From Phymatolithon calcareum (lineage: Eukaryota; Rhodophyta; Florideophyceae; Hapalidiales): 64,000 bases of DNA. Position numbers and translations under genes: made by a program. Position 1 is the stretch's first letter; each line of letters starts with the position of its first letter. The notes under the pieces were generated by a model. It did no database searches and had not been told where the DNA came from. It worked only from the letters and a program-made list of their open reading frames with translations. Of this stretch, positions 9,989-21,479 are shown one piece after another. The DNA lies in NCBI GenBank assembly GCA_977006965.1, contig OZ345360.1, positions 992,001-1,056,000 of the forward strand. Reading direction: 5' to 3'.

Positions 9989-11320
9989 ATGCGCTCGATC
10001 GGCCTACTTCGGACCGCAGCGAGAGGAATCCTGAGCAATTCCTCGAAGGAATCTGTGCTACGCGCCGCATCCGCAACTCGCTCTTTGAATCTCCATGAAT
10101 ATCAGAGCCAGGATCTTATGCGACAAGCCGGGATCAATGTCCCTCGGGGTGTGGATGTAAAGTCGCGTCAAGAGGCTCTATCAGCTGTCGATTCGCTTGG
10201 TGATGGTACGGATATAGTTGTCAAAGCGCAAGTTCTTGCAGGAGGCCGTGGACTTGGACATTTTAAGAATGGCTTCAAGGGTGGAGTGCATATTTGCTAC
10301 GACAAGGAGAAGGCTGCCGACATTGCGACAAATATGATCGGGCAATATCTCGTCACGAAGCAAACCGGTGCTGATGGTCGTCTTTGCTCGAAGGCACTAG
10401 TGACAGAGCGATTGTACATCCGCCGAGAGATGTACTTTGCGATTACGTACGACCGCGAAAGCTCTGGACCGGTCATCGTGGCTAGCCGAGTTGGTGGTAC
10501 TTCCATTGAGGACATCGCTGCAGCAGACCCCACCGCTGTGGCGAAGATCCCGGTTGACATGGCTGAGGGCCTCACCGATGCCAAAGCGGAAGAGGTGGCC
10601 ACTGCACTTGGGTTCGGACCTGCGCAAATCCCGGCTGCCGCGGAGCAGGTGAAAAAGTTGTTTGCCTTTTTCCTCGAGAACGATGCAACTCTCGTGGAGA
10701 TTAATCCGCTTGCGGAGACTCCGGACGGTGAGGTTGTGTGTATCGATGCGAAAATCAATTTTGATGACAATGCTGAGTTCAGACACAAAGACGTGTTTGC
10801 CATGCGTGACAAGTCCCAGGAGGATCCGCGAGAGGTGCGCGCATCGGAGCATGATCTGAATTATATTGGACTTGATGGTAACATTGGATGTCTGGTAAAT
10901 GGTGCCGGGCTGGCCATGGCAACAATGGATATCATCAAATTGCATGGTGGTGACCCTGCAAATTTTTTGGATGTCGGTGGTGGAGCGACTGAATCTCAAG
11001 TAACTGAAGCGTTTACTATTCTTAACGATGATCCCAAGGTTGAAGCTATCCTAGTCAACATTTTCGGCGGCATTATGCGGTGCGATGTGATTGCGCAAGG
11101 GATTGTGAACGCAGCGACAAAGTTGGATATGCGTGTTCCAGTTGTTGTGCGTCTGCAAGGAAATAAGGTAGATGAAGCTAGAAAGATTATCGAAGAGAGC
11201 GGTCTTCGTATTGTTGCCAATGATGATCTTGACGTGGCGGCAAAGAAGGCTGTTACTCTGGCTGAGATTGTGAGACTTGCCAACAGTGTTGACGTCAAGG
11301 TTGGCTTCGAAAGTAACTAA
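9989..11320 (+). CDS. succinyl-CoA ligase beta subunit, mitochondrial
   Basis: 443 residues; ATG at 9989. It catalyses the substrate-level phosphorylation step of the TCA cycle with the alpha subunit, converting succinyl-CoA and ADP or GDP to succinate, CoA and ATP or GTP. A basic, Ser/Arg-rich presequence of about 30 residues precedes the start of the conserved fold at LNLHEYQSQDLM. The ATP-grasp region follows (VVKAQVLAGGRGLGHF, VTERLYIRREMYFAI), then LVEINPLAET and the C-terminal ligase domain with GCLVNGAGLAMATMD and VNIFGGIMRCDVIA. Length matches mitochondrial SucC/SUCLA2-type subunits. Nucleotide specificity cannot be read from the sequence. No intron is apparent. The next gene converges on it, 36 bases away. 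Confidence 0.95.
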   Translation: MRSIGLLRTAARGILSNSSKESVLRAASATRSLNLHEYQSQDLMRQAGINVPRGVDVKSRQEALSAVDSLGDGTDIVVKAQVLAGGRGLGHFKNGFKGGVHICYDKEKAADIATNMIGQYLVTKQTGADGRLCSKALVTERLYIRREMYFAITYDRESSGPVIVASRVGGTSIEDIAAADPTAVAKIPVDMAEGLTDAKAEEVATALGFGPAQIPAAAEQVKKLFAFFLENDATLVEINPLAETPDGEVVCIDAKINFDDNAEFRHKDVFAMRDKSQEDPREVRASEHDLNYIGLDGNIGCLVNGAGLAMATMDIIKLHGGDPANFLDVGGGATESQVTEAFTILNDDPKVEAILVNIFGGIMRCDVIAQGIVNAATKLDMRVPVVVRLQGNKVDEARKIIEESGLRIVANDDLDVAAKKAVTLAEIVRLANSVDVKVGFESN

Positions 11321-11356
11321 CATTTGCATTAGTAAAGCACAAGGTGGCAAAGCTGC

Positions 11357-11860
11357 TTACTTTGAAGGCTTGCGAAGGAACCATAACTTGGACATAAGAG
11401 AGCTGGGCTCCTTGTCTTCCTTTTTGTTATTGTCTTGACTCTTCGGGTTTTCCGATGCGGCTTTAGGGGTTTCGAGCATTTCCATTTTTTTCACGCGAGG
11501 CGTCAGAAATACCGACTGCATGCCATCTTCGCCTTTGGGAGTTAGGTAAACCGGATTGAGAGAGTCTTCGGTTACTATTGGCGCCATGAACCGCACCTGT
11601 GCGTCGTGTAATTGGTACTGATGCATTTCCTTGCGCATGTTGTCAAATTTTCCCTGCTTGAGAGAGTTCAGTCGTCCACTGTTAACGTCATTCACAGGTG
11701 TTGGACTGTAGAGTGACTGTTTCTTTGAATCAGGAGTCAAACATTCAGTGTTCGAGTCACTTAAATAACTGTTCAAAAAATCCATTTGGGTGTTTTGTAC
11801 TAGCGCTGCTTTTGACCTTGGTACTTCTGTGCTCGCGCTCTCTTCTGTCGGTTCTCGCAT
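11357..11860 (-). CDS. hypothetical S/T-P-rich protein
   Basis: 167 residues from an ATG at 11860. I do not recognise the family. It is hydrophilic and probably disordered, with repeated proline-directed motifs CLTPDSKK, YSPTP, YLTPKGED, FLTPRVKK and ETPKAA. Several of these resemble S/T-P-x-K/R phosphorylation sites of cyclin-dependent kinases. The C-terminus is basic with a short LWFLRK patch. There is no signal peptide or membrane segment. The stop codon lies 36 bases from the convergent succinyl-CoA ligase gene. Other frames stay open upstream to about 12009, so an additional 5' exon is possible but not demonstrable. Confidence 0.55.
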   Translation of the reverse strand: MREPTEESASTEVPRSKAALVQNTQMDFLNSYLSDSNTECLTPDSKKQSLYSPTPVNDVNSGRLNSLKQGKFDNMRKEMHQYQLHDAQVRFMAPIVTEDSLNPVYLTPKGEDGMQSVFLTPRVKKMEMLETPKAASENPKSQDNNKKEDKEPSSLMSKLWFLRKPSK

Positions 11861-12009
11861 TCGCTGCTCTCGAGCCTCTGGTTCTTTCCTCTTGGTGAGA
11901 ATGCAGGGGTCCTTTCGTCATCCATGTTGCCATCGTGTGAGGTAGGATTGGGTGCAATGATATAGCTTTCCAAGTCGATCGAACACTGTTCGCGGGTGCC
12001 CGTTGTCAA

Positions 12010-12450
12010 TGCACGAAGATCATTGTGTTTCCTTTTTGAGGCCGACTTCCGTCACATGGGCTTTGAAGACGAAAACTGGACTGAAACGCATTTGCGCTCT
12101 TGCGACCAAAAATGGTGGTAGTAATATCCTGGAAATTCAAACTGTTCTCAAGGGCTTCTACAGCCCAGACATTTTGAGCGCATAATCCCCGTACTACATA
12201 CTGTGCCACATGCATTCTAAACTCTATTGGACATGCCACTCAATACAGCAACTGCGGAATACCCCCACAGCTGCGGACGGTTGCTTTCCAGATTCTGTTC
12301 GGTAATCAGGAAAACAGGCGAAGACAAAAATGAAGGCTCAGTTTTTAGAGGAGTCAGGGAAGATCACAAAGTCCTCAAGCATCCACACTGAGCCGTCGGG
12401 ACAAACTGCAAAACTACAAATCTATTCCCGAAACTAATTCCGCTGTCCCG
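12010..12450. other. intergenic region
   Basis: I see no supported gene here. It separates the small S/T-P-rich protein from the 3' end of the dipeptidase gene. Confidence 0.4.
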
Positions 12451-13912
12451 TCAGGACAAATGCTTTTCAAAGAACGCCCTCGTATTTCCATACATAATTC
12501 TCCTAACACTCTCCTCGCTAAACCCGCCAAGAGTGCGCAGTGCCTCCGGTAGAACCTGCACATCCGCCGCCGAAACGCTCGAAAGCACGGCGCCATCCCA
12601 ATCACTCCCCAGCGCCACAGCCTCGACCCCAAATTTGTCCGCAACATATCTGACCGACCTTACAAAGGAGCGCACTATATCACCGCCACACAGTGCCGGT
12701 TCAAACAATGCGATTCCCACCAGTCCTCCCGCATCCACAACGGCTTGTAAAGTGTCATCGTCGTAGTTACGCACATGGTCGCAAACGGCACGCACGCCGG
12801 TGTGCGACAATAGCACCGCCGGACGCGAGACGGGCGATAGCGATGTAATGTCGCGAATGAGAGGCGGAGAGGCGTGTGCGAGGTCGACAATCATGCCGAG
12901 ATCGGACATGCGCTGCATGACACGCTCGCCGAAGGCAGTGAGACCGCAGTCGCATTCACCGCTGAGAGAGCCGCCCACCTCAGTGTCGAAAAAGTGCGTC
13001 GGACCCAGGATGCGCACGGAGGTTTCGTAAAGGAGGTTCACATTGTTCACGTCGCCTTCCAGAAGTGATAGACCCTCAACGGCGAGAATGGCGGCGATTG
13101 GAGGTGGGAAGTTGTCGTTCTGAAGGGCTAATTGGGTGCGGTGGGTGACGATGAATAATTTGCCGTGGCTTTGGACGGCGGTTTCCTTCAAGCGTTGAAA
13201 TTGGAAAAGGGCACGCTGCAATTCCGAACGCCATGTGCGCATCGGCCATTCCAGAACGGCCTTTGTGGTGATGTTATCTTCGTACCAACGTGGGCGACGA
13301 TTGCTTTTGAAGTTCATGTTTCGAGGAGATGATATGACGGCCTGTTGTGTGTTAGCATTTGTGGGACGTTAACTGCAGGGAAGAGTTACTTACTGCGAAG
13401 ACTTGTAAGGATACACCTCCTTCAATTAAGCGTGGAATGTCAACCATGCCGATAGGATCACCTCGAATTGGGTCCATTGTTGTGTGCAATAGGGAACGGC
13501 CGACGGAGGAGGTCCATAACATGGCATCGCAATGAAGATCGGCGACTGGAATTCTTTCACCGGGATGATGTTTCAATGGGAGATTGGAGTTGTTTAGAAG
13601 AGGTTCTGTGAGTTTGAATAAATTGGTGAGGATTATGTGGCGGATGAGCAGATAGAAGAGTGGAAGTAGGACACTTTGTGCAGGACGTTTGGAAAATGAA
13701 CGCACGGATCGCACTAAAAGAAAGAGAGACAGAAGGAAGATGAAGAATATTACAATGGGCTGTGATGACGTTAGGGGTTCACGGGTTGCGAATTAGGAAA
13801 GAAGTCGTGTCGTTTCTATTGAAGGCGGATGGATACGCACCAAAAGTTTGAGCAACAGCTTTAGCGATTGTGCTGATATAATCGAAGACCTCAGGGCAAG
13901 TGTGTCGTCCAT
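12451..13912 (-). CDS. membrane dipeptidase (peptidase family M19), three exons
   Basis: Proposed exons 13912-13841, 13759-13394 and 13341-12451, giving 442 residues. The second intron (52 bp) is secure: GTAAGT donor, TGCTAAC branch site, ACAG acceptor, in phase. The first intron (81 bp) has a GTGCGT donor and a CTAAC just before its acceptor. It supplies the only suitable ATG and produces an N-terminal hydrophobic helix around PIVIFFIFLLSLFLLV, followed by a second hydrophobic stretch. M19 enzymes are binuclear zinc dipeptidases. The metal ligands are visible as DLHCD (His, Asp), AVEGLSLLEGD (Glu), VDLAH (His) and LLSHTGVRAVCDHVRN (His), with GSDWDG near the C-terminus. The N-terminal helices suggest a membrane anchor with a lumenal or external catalytic domain. 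The first exon is less certain than the rest. Confidence 0.85.
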
Positions 13913-14744
13913 TGCGATGAAACAAATCCGCGAAATTCGAGTAAAACAATACGAAAACGTCGCGTCTTACCCAGTTGACCTCTGCTGCGCACTGAATTAG
14001 CAAGACGAAATCGCATCCATGCAATTGAGATTTTCCAGCAATGATGGCCGCATCTTGATGAATATTTTTGAAGATTTTGTCGGAAAATGTTTCGAAATTG
14101 TGCACTTGGCAACTGACGATTAGTCAGAATTTCTGTCTATAGAATGTGTGGTGAATTTATCTCAAAACAAGATATCATACCTCGACTTGTAATCTCCCCT
14201 TTCTACGTGCGATTTTGTGCAATGTTGCGTCCGGTGGGACAGGGTGGTGGAGTGGAGATAGATATACGTACGGTATTTTTGGACGGACAATCAAAAGGAT
14301 GTTAAATTTGCAACTTGTATTTTAGTACAGTAGACGGCTAGGATACCGCATGGGAGCTACAGTACAGTACGTTCAGAAAGGCCTTCAGGGACGTGCGATA
14401 AGCGCAGATTGTTCGGGGATTGTCATGTCAATGGCGAGGAGGTTATCGAGTTTTAGAAAATAAGTGCAGCTGTTGGTACAGAGGAAGCGATAATTAGAAA
14501 ATGGTCCGGACGGTCAAGTTATCAAAATTGTAATAGTCCGCAGATTTAAAAAGCTTTCTCTTTTAACATTGTTCGTACCTCCATCTATACGTTGTGTACT
14601 CATTTTTCAGCTTTGACAAATACGCTGCGGTGATATACTGTAGATTGTGCTAGTTGTACCGTAGCCGAATCGAAAAATGACACAAGTGTTTCGTACGGCA
14701 AAATTAGTCTACTGTACAGTACAGCACCCAAATGCCTTTGTCTA

Positions 14745-14797
14745 CATTTCTCGTGCCAACCCGCGAGCATGATGCTCACGAATTGACACGAGAAATG
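14745..14797. repeat. nested inverted repeat
   Basis: CATTTCTCGTG at 14745-14755 pairs with CACGAGAAATG at 14787-14797. A smaller hairpin built on GAGCAT/ATGCTC lies in the loop. Confidence 0.75.
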
Positions 14798-15737
14798 CAG
14801 ATCTGAGCTTTACACGAAGCGAAGAAACACGACTACTGTATGTGGCGCATTGCGCAACGCACAAGTTATGGAGCTGACAACGGATCCTATTCCATCCGAG
14901 CGATGTGTGGTAGCCACGGCCACTTGCTGGTGTGGACGTCGTGACCGCCGTGTCAAACTGATGGGACTGCGGGAGAGAGAGAGTCCGTCCATGGGATTAC
15001 GGAACTGATAATGACAGTGTATTTCTGATCTGCGAATGTTGCACCACGAAAGCAATCTGCTGATTTGAGTTCTGCCGAAAGATTGCGATGCTGTGTTGCG
15101 CTGCAAGCAGCGCGCATCATGTCCAGTTCGCTCTGCTGCTGCAAGGAGCCTTTCGCGAACGTGGGCAGTGGAGGAGATGCGGGTCATGCCGCGAGCGATG
15201 CAGAAATCAGAAGAAACTGCCGCGCATGCCATTGCGGTAGAAGAAAGTGGCGCGAAAGGAATAATTGTAATGTGATTGATTTTGTTAAAAATGATTATTT
15301 TTGGACCGTTTCAAGTAGTACTATCATCTATTGTGGGTATGAGCCACGTTTGGCGCTATGGAAGGGTGAGTAATACTGGGTGAGTACTACTGAGGTGAAA
15401 TGTTACATACATATAGTGAAAAGATACTTGACGACGGCAATACGTGGATCGCATGTCATTGCCACAAGAACGTGTCGTGGAGCACGTTGTAGTGTACTGT
15501 AAAATATGGCAACAGGGGAGGCTTTCCACAACGCAGTACAGTACGATACGGTGAGTTACTGATGGGAAGCAAGAGGACGCGGAGAGAGTTGAAGAACGTC
15601 GGGCGGTGAGGACAATATACAGTAAAATGGGTAAGTGTTGGTGTCTGAGGCGATTTGTTCAGTTTAGTTAAGTTCAGTTCAAGACGATGAGACTTTTCCG
15701 CTTTCCAGACTCTACACTGTCTTTCTGCGGCTGATGA

Positions 15738-15797
15738 GGGAAGGTGAAGCGTGGCTAATACTCCCTGCATGGAGTATTAGCCACGCTTCACCTTCCC
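15738..15797. repeat. 27-bp-arm perfect inverted repeat
   Basis: Arms 15738-15764 and 15771-15797 are exact reverse complements across 27 bases, separated by a 6-base loop. The arms include GTGAAGCGTGGCTAATACTC. This is one of the strongest hairpins in the window and is not associated with a gene. Confidence 0.9.
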
Positions 15798-17389
15798 AAC
15801 CATGGTTGAACGCATTGTGGGGTATGATAGGGCAAGGTTGATAGGATTGTGGGTACAGTAGTGGTATGGTTACAGTAATTACAGGATGCAAATCTGTTGT
15901 CACCTTACAGTTGTTCAACCGCGCGGCACCGGTGCCATAAACCAAGTTAGAACTGTACTGTACCTGTTCTGTACTGTAGGCGAAGTGGGTGGATATACGT
16001 AACCCAAGCTATGCAAAGGTAAAGTTCTTGTACAGTATCAAAGGTTGAGCGCTTCACTAACATTATGTTTAGGAGAATAATTGCCGAATCATCATGATCA
16101 TGGTGCAGGTGGGCAAGCGGTACCGGACAGTTTATACTGTAGACGAAAGGATGTTTTATTAGTGACAAAAGGATTTTATAAACACAGAAAAGGAACAGAG
16201 GTCATTTACTGTAGATTTCAACGGATATTGTTTTGTGGGCGAGATTGCCTTTATAAGCATTTAAATATTTCGGTGATATGGGACACACGTGGATTGCGAT
16301 TTATTCGATTGGAGATTTGAAATTTGTGATCGTGTTCGTCGGCTGACGCGGGTGAGATTGAACTGAACAGTGGCAGGTGGAAGAAGAAGCAGAAAACAAA
16401 GCGCAGATAACGGAATTTAGAATACTGCATGCAATGCCGTATTCAAAAATTGGTGATGAACTGGTGAGAGATCAGAGGGAGAAGTTTTTTTAAATGGATT
16501 CGTTGCGGAAACGGGGAAGGAGATTTTCTTTGTGACAAAGAAATGCAGAGATTCTGGAGTGACGACATGAGTCACCACTCTGGTTACGGTGGTTGAGAGG
16601 GGAATGCGAGGGTGTGGGAATGGGGAAATTGGAATTATTTGCCAGGAATGGACGGACGAGTGAGAAGAGGATGGCAGTTGGCGGTAAAGATATACCTCTG
16701 TAGAGTTGACATATTTGTACTGCACGAGTACAGTATTCAAATCGAGATGAACATGTAGTGGTGCGTACGAGTGCAAAAGGATGATTCGTAGCAGAGAAAG
16801 CGAGGGAGGAAGTGGTGGTTGTGATAGGGCACGTGCCCTGCAGTGTGCAGTATCAGTAGTGTCGGTCAGAAAAGGTGGTGCTTCGGACATGGGCCTTGCG
16901 ACATAGCTCTACGAGCAGAAACGATGTATGTATCGGTGTAGGGAAGGGAGAAGCAGGCAAGGGAAGCTGTGATTCTCAGTTGGGTAGAGAAGAGGCGGAG
17001 CATAACAGCGTGAACGCGACGCGGCAGGGGTTCAATGACCGTGATGGTCAGTGGCGGGAGTTGGCTGGCGGGATTGTGGGCATCAGTTAGCGGCAGAGTG
17101 TGGCGACGCGCGACATTTCGACGGCTGACGCTCTCAAGACGGCCACTGCAGGCAAGGGTGTTGCAAAGTACAGTATCATACTGTAATGTAGTGTGGCGAC
17201 TGGTCTGCGGTGAAGATGCCGCTCTAAACACAAGGATGTACGTGCGTCTGCCGACTTGAAACTGGTCTATGTATGACAGCGAGTGACTGAGGAGAAAGGG
17301 CAAGAAGTGTAAGAAGTGAATTTCGTCGCCGAGATTGAGGTTGTGCATTTAGAGCAGGTGCTCTGAATGCATATTTTAATATGCACTAC

Positions 17390-17521
17390 GTTGGAATCTC
17401 AGTCTTACCGTCTTTGATAGTCTACAGTATTTCACAACAAGCATGTTGAAACGAAACAAACATACTTGTTGCGAAATACTGTACTGTAGACTATCAAAGA
17501 CGGTAAGGCTGAGATTCCAAC
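17390..17521. repeat. 132-bp foldback (MITE-like) element
   Basis: The sequence begins GTTGGAATCTCAG and ends with the reverse complement CTGAGATTCCAAC. The two roughly 60-bp arms pair along almost their whole length (for example TACCGTCTTTGATAGTCTAC against GTAGACTATCAAAGACGGTA) with a few mismatches and indels around a short centre. The flanks show no obvious target duplication. Confidence 0.8.
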
Positions 17522-18535
17522 GCCGAGTGTGCACGGCATTGCGGCTGTGTCATTGCAGTGCAGACACACGGCCACCGTGAAGGCGAGGCGAGACAAGAGT
17601 CGGGTGTGTCATCGGCAAGATCCATGCCTGCTGGCGGGGTTGCAGGATTCAAGTGTGCGGGACAAGGATTGCGTTTCATTGAGTGGTTGCCGTATTGATG
17701 CAGAAAAGTTGGGAAATTGGGCAAACTTTCTACAGCATTAGAAACGCTGCGTATGTAAAAATTGGCCCACTGCCCACAACGGCAGCAAAGGCAGGGCCCA
17801 CGCGGTTCGCCTAGCGGGCGGCTCGAGGTTCGAGATTGCGTTGTAGATTTATTTTTACGTTGTGCTTACGTGAAGCTTAGTTTCAACTGCGGCATCCATT
17901 TGAAAACCTATGCTCTTCAGAGGCGCGATGCATACAGTAAGTTTGAATAAATTTACAGGACTTTTGGTGTCTGTTGCATTCGGGTAAACTAAATTATTCA
18001 CACACGATGACCCTCTTTATCATATTTTATGATACAGTAGACGGCGACAGATGCAAAGTGGGATAGATGAATCAACACACGGAGGCGTCGGGCAAGAGGC
18101 AGCTGGGGATAAAGTAGTGTATGATAAGTATGTTTTGGGTGGGAGGCAAATTTTGAAACACGGTGGATCGGATCTTGAGGTTGATGCGCACCGCGATCCT
18201 CGCACGGGCACTCATGATGAGTGCTCTATCTATCGATGGAAGCAGTAGGAAAATTATGTGTATGTATGTGTGTTTAAGTGAAGTTTTGGACGCCGTTGAC
18301 TGCCGTTTTCTCCCGTTTTACTGAACTAAACTTAACGGAAGTAAAGTGTACTGTACAGTACCGTAGCAAGTTGCTTTCTTTCTTTTCGCCGTTTTCCTCA
18401 TGCGGTATATAAGTTATATGATATTTTCTGTCAATAAAAAATATCTCATCTGGGCCGCGTGTCCATTGTCTTCCGTCATCATAAAGTGGGCTGACGGCGA
18501 GCCAGAATCAAGGTTGTGAGCAAGGGATCGAGCGC

Positions 18536-18565
18536 GCGGGTGGGTGGTGGGTGGGTGGTTGGGTT
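18536..18565 (+). other. G-quadruplex-type tract
   Basis: Five runs of three G separated by one to four bases (GGGTGGGTGGTGGGTGGGTG and onward) meet the usual G-quadruplex pattern on the plus strand. No gene start lies close by. Confidence 0.6.
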
Positions 18566-19031
18566 CTGTGCACAGGTGCAAGCAGTGGAATTGTGATATG
18601 GGAAAATAGATTGTGCACGACAGACTGTCGGAACGACGGAACACGGTGCACTGAAGCATAATTTATGTACTGTACAGTACTCCTCAATCAGCACACGGCA
18701 CTGCCTCAGATGGGGAGTATTTTGTACTGTACTGTACCGTACAATACAATAGCGGGATGCGTCCCATTGGATATGCGACGGTTGGTGCGGTGCAGTGGTG
18801 GCTGCAAGCGCGAGCAATAATTATCCCTGTCGTTTAGGTGCCGCGTTGATCGGGTAAGTGATGATGTTGGAAAATTCGAAAATCGTATTCAATCGTGTCA
18901 AGATTTGCAAACACAATCTTCGATCGCGTGAAGCGTAAGCTGCTACTTCAGTGCTAACGATCGATCGATTGAACAAGCCAACGAACGAAACAGTTTATTC
19001 CCGTTACACAGGACGATGGGAGCCGATATAT

Positions 19032-19051
19032 CGCTCGCTCGCTCGCTCGCT
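19032..19051. repeat. (CGCT)n microsatellite
   Basis: A perfect tetranucleotide run of about five units in the gene-poor region. Confidence 0.85.
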
Positions 19052-19740
19052 GGCCGCGCAGAGCGGTTGCTTGCTGAGCTAGCTTGCTGAGCAGGGGGAA
19101 GGTAAAAAAGAGGGGAATTCATGCATAGAATACCGTACGCCGGCTTGAAAGACGAGCGTGCAAAAATAAGTTTCTTCCCTCGCGTACGGCGCACGGTGGG
19201 TGACACAGGTGTGGCCAGTGCGGCGCGAGCGGGGGCAGACGGGCGACACACTGGATTGTACAGTACAGTATAAATTGTTTGAATCAAGGAATAATTAAAA
19301 CGATTGAAGGCAGGCAACTTGCTGTGGACGGTACAGTGACGGCGCGCGAGAACAAGATGTTCGGTAAACGAGTGAGCAAATGAGTCAGTATCGTTAATTT
19401 AAGTCGAGACTTGAAGTCTCGCGAAGAGCGCGGGGTGGGCGTGCGGCGGTCGGGAGAGAAGGGTGTGGGAATGGAGGGCGCACTCTTCAGCTCGCTCGCA
19501 TTCTCTTCCATCGCATTGCCGCCCGGAGGTGGAACATGGAGCACCGGTGCGGGTGACTTTGTGCAGTGTGATGATCTTGTTCCCTTCGACGACGATGACG
19601 CACGTATCGAAGAGCGTGGCTGCCTACGTCTTCCCGCGACACGATGCAATCGCTCAATGCTGCAGTTCGGTACCTACATATGATATACAGTTTATTCCCA
19701 CACAATAACATTTTTGTGAAGCCTTTGAGGGAGGCTACGG

Positions 19741-19785
19741 TGTACTGTACTGTACTGTACTGTGTCGTATACAGTACAGTAACGA
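19741..19785. repeat. TGTAC/TACTG tandem cluster
   Basis: The unit TGTAC is repeated (TGTACTGTACTGTACTGTAC), followed shortly by TACAGTACAGTA, its inverse. It is the densest cluster of the motif that is scattered through this intergenic region. Confidence 0.8.
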
Positions 19786-19807
19786 CGAGGTTACACAGCG
19801 CGCGGTA

Positions 19808-19838
19808 GGAAGGCGGTTGCTTGAAGCAACCGTCTTCC
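19808..19838. repeat. 31-bp near-perfect palindrome
   Basis: GGAAGGCGGTTGCTT is followed by its reverse complement with one mismatch and essentially no loop. Confidence 0.8.
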
Positions 19839-19964
19839 CTGTGCAACTTGCTGGGGTGCTGTACGTTGGCGAATGCACGTGGAATCTAATTCTGTATTTC
19901 GTCGACAACTTGATGGGATGGTGGACGTCTGTGGGTATAAATCAACGGAGAAGCGGAAGCAGGA

Positions 19965-20011
19965 TGACGTGATGGCAGGTGGATTTGCAGTTAAATCCCA
20001 CCATCACGTCA
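19965..20011. repeat. imperfect inverted repeat
   Basis: TGACGTGATGG at the left pairs with CCATCACGTCA at the right. An inner GGTGGATTT/AAATCCCACC pairing is interrupted by a small bulge. Confidence 0.7.
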
Positions 20012-20910
20012 AGAAGTATGATTCCTCCCTGCCGCGCCACCGTGGTCTATCGTGGATAGCTATCGACGGAAAGTAAGAAAAAAAGAGGCGATCACCGCTG
20101 TCTGTTCCAACTGCACCCGATCCCTCCTCCGAATGTAAAGCGGTCAGAGGAGCAGTTGCGTATAGCCCTGTAAATTAATTTGCTGTAGGGAAGAGATCAC
20201 TCACTAACTCCTTCCAACTGAACCGCGACCGTCTGTCCAACCCTCACATCGTCGGCACAACTTCACTCATCGTGGCGACCGTCTTCGTCGAACGGACCAA
20301 GTGGAACATCGCATACTGTACATGCATGCATCAAAAACTAGTCCATCGTGCAGCGCACACGTGCGTCTTGCCGCCAATCTGGTGAGCCTCAACGCCACGG
20401 ACTGTAGTGAACTGTACGGTATAGAACAATATCATACTGTACAGTGTCATAGATGCGCAAAAGAGGCGATCACATTAATGGCGCTGCGGTGAAGAGGTTA
20501 TCACAACTGGCTTCTGCTGCTCTCTCTACGTAAATACGATATTGTACCGCTCGATTTCACCCTGCCGTAAATTATTTCCCTTGCACTGCACAGAGCCCTT
20601 GTCCCTCCCAACGTTTTCTCGATCAACGTGTGTGTGTGCACTGTCCTGAAAGTTGCAAATGGCGCGAAACCAATGCAGGTATTATTCACCGATTATTGTT
20701 TGATTACTCGTGGAGAGGATACATAAATTGCACGCAAATGAAACGAGCTAGACGGCGCCCACTGCCTGCTTGCGATGTCCAATAGACCGAATTCGACCCA
20801 ATGCGCCTGCAAACGGCGTCCATTTCACATTCTTGCGCCATTCAGAACTTCCAGGTTGGCCTATCTACAGTACGATCATCGGACGTGTCTGAACAGGTTC
20901 TGACCGAAGA

Positions 20911-20931
20911 ACACACACACACACACACACG
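20911..20931. repeat. (AC)n microsatellite
   Basis: A dinucleotide run of about nine to ten AC units. Confidence 0.85.
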
Positions 20932-21479
20932 ATTCCCTTTGATTCACACCCGTCTTTGTACTGTACAGTACCCAATGTCGTTCCATCGCCCATACGTTCT
21001 CCGCCGTAGGTGATATCTGCTAGACACCGGTGCCGCCCACTCTCGGTCACTTCATACCATACCTCTTGCCCGCCCGCATTGCACACTGTGCAGTACCGTA
21101 CGAGGTCAGGTATGACATGATATCATACCTTACCTCCTCCATGCGTTTCAAACGCGCTGTCGCCATCATCATGTCCATCTTCACGCTGCCTATGATATGA
21201 CGTCAACCTCCGCCCCTTCGCCGCGCCCACGGCTGTGCGAGCTTGCTTGTGGGGCACGACACCAGCAGATGCACAGGTGCATGCATGTATCGTCCGTCTT
21301 CTTGCAAGTCGACTCGATTCCAATGGCAATCATTGCATGCATGGATGGAGCAATCGGCAAGCGCAGGCGGGAGGCTGGAACGCGATACAAATTGCAAGCA
21401 GTGTTGTGTTTTGGTCCAAAAGTCTTTTGCACACGGCACGACACGGCAATCGTGTTTCGTTTGCACACGGCAATTACGT

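Noticed and set aside
13779-14105. Continuous minus-strand frame of 108 codons upstream of the dipeptidase
   Set aside because: It starts with GTG rather than ATG. A different frame of the same DNA provides a proper ATG and in-phase splicing into the dipeptidase.
14810-15373. Opposed open frames of 100-140 codons
   Set aside because: No domains, Arg/Ser-rich composition typical of non-coding sequence, overlapping on both strands.
16417-17348. Two adjacent minus-strand open frames of about 160 codons
   Set aside because: They follow GA/CT-biased sequence, show no domain and lie in repeat-rich intergenic DNA.
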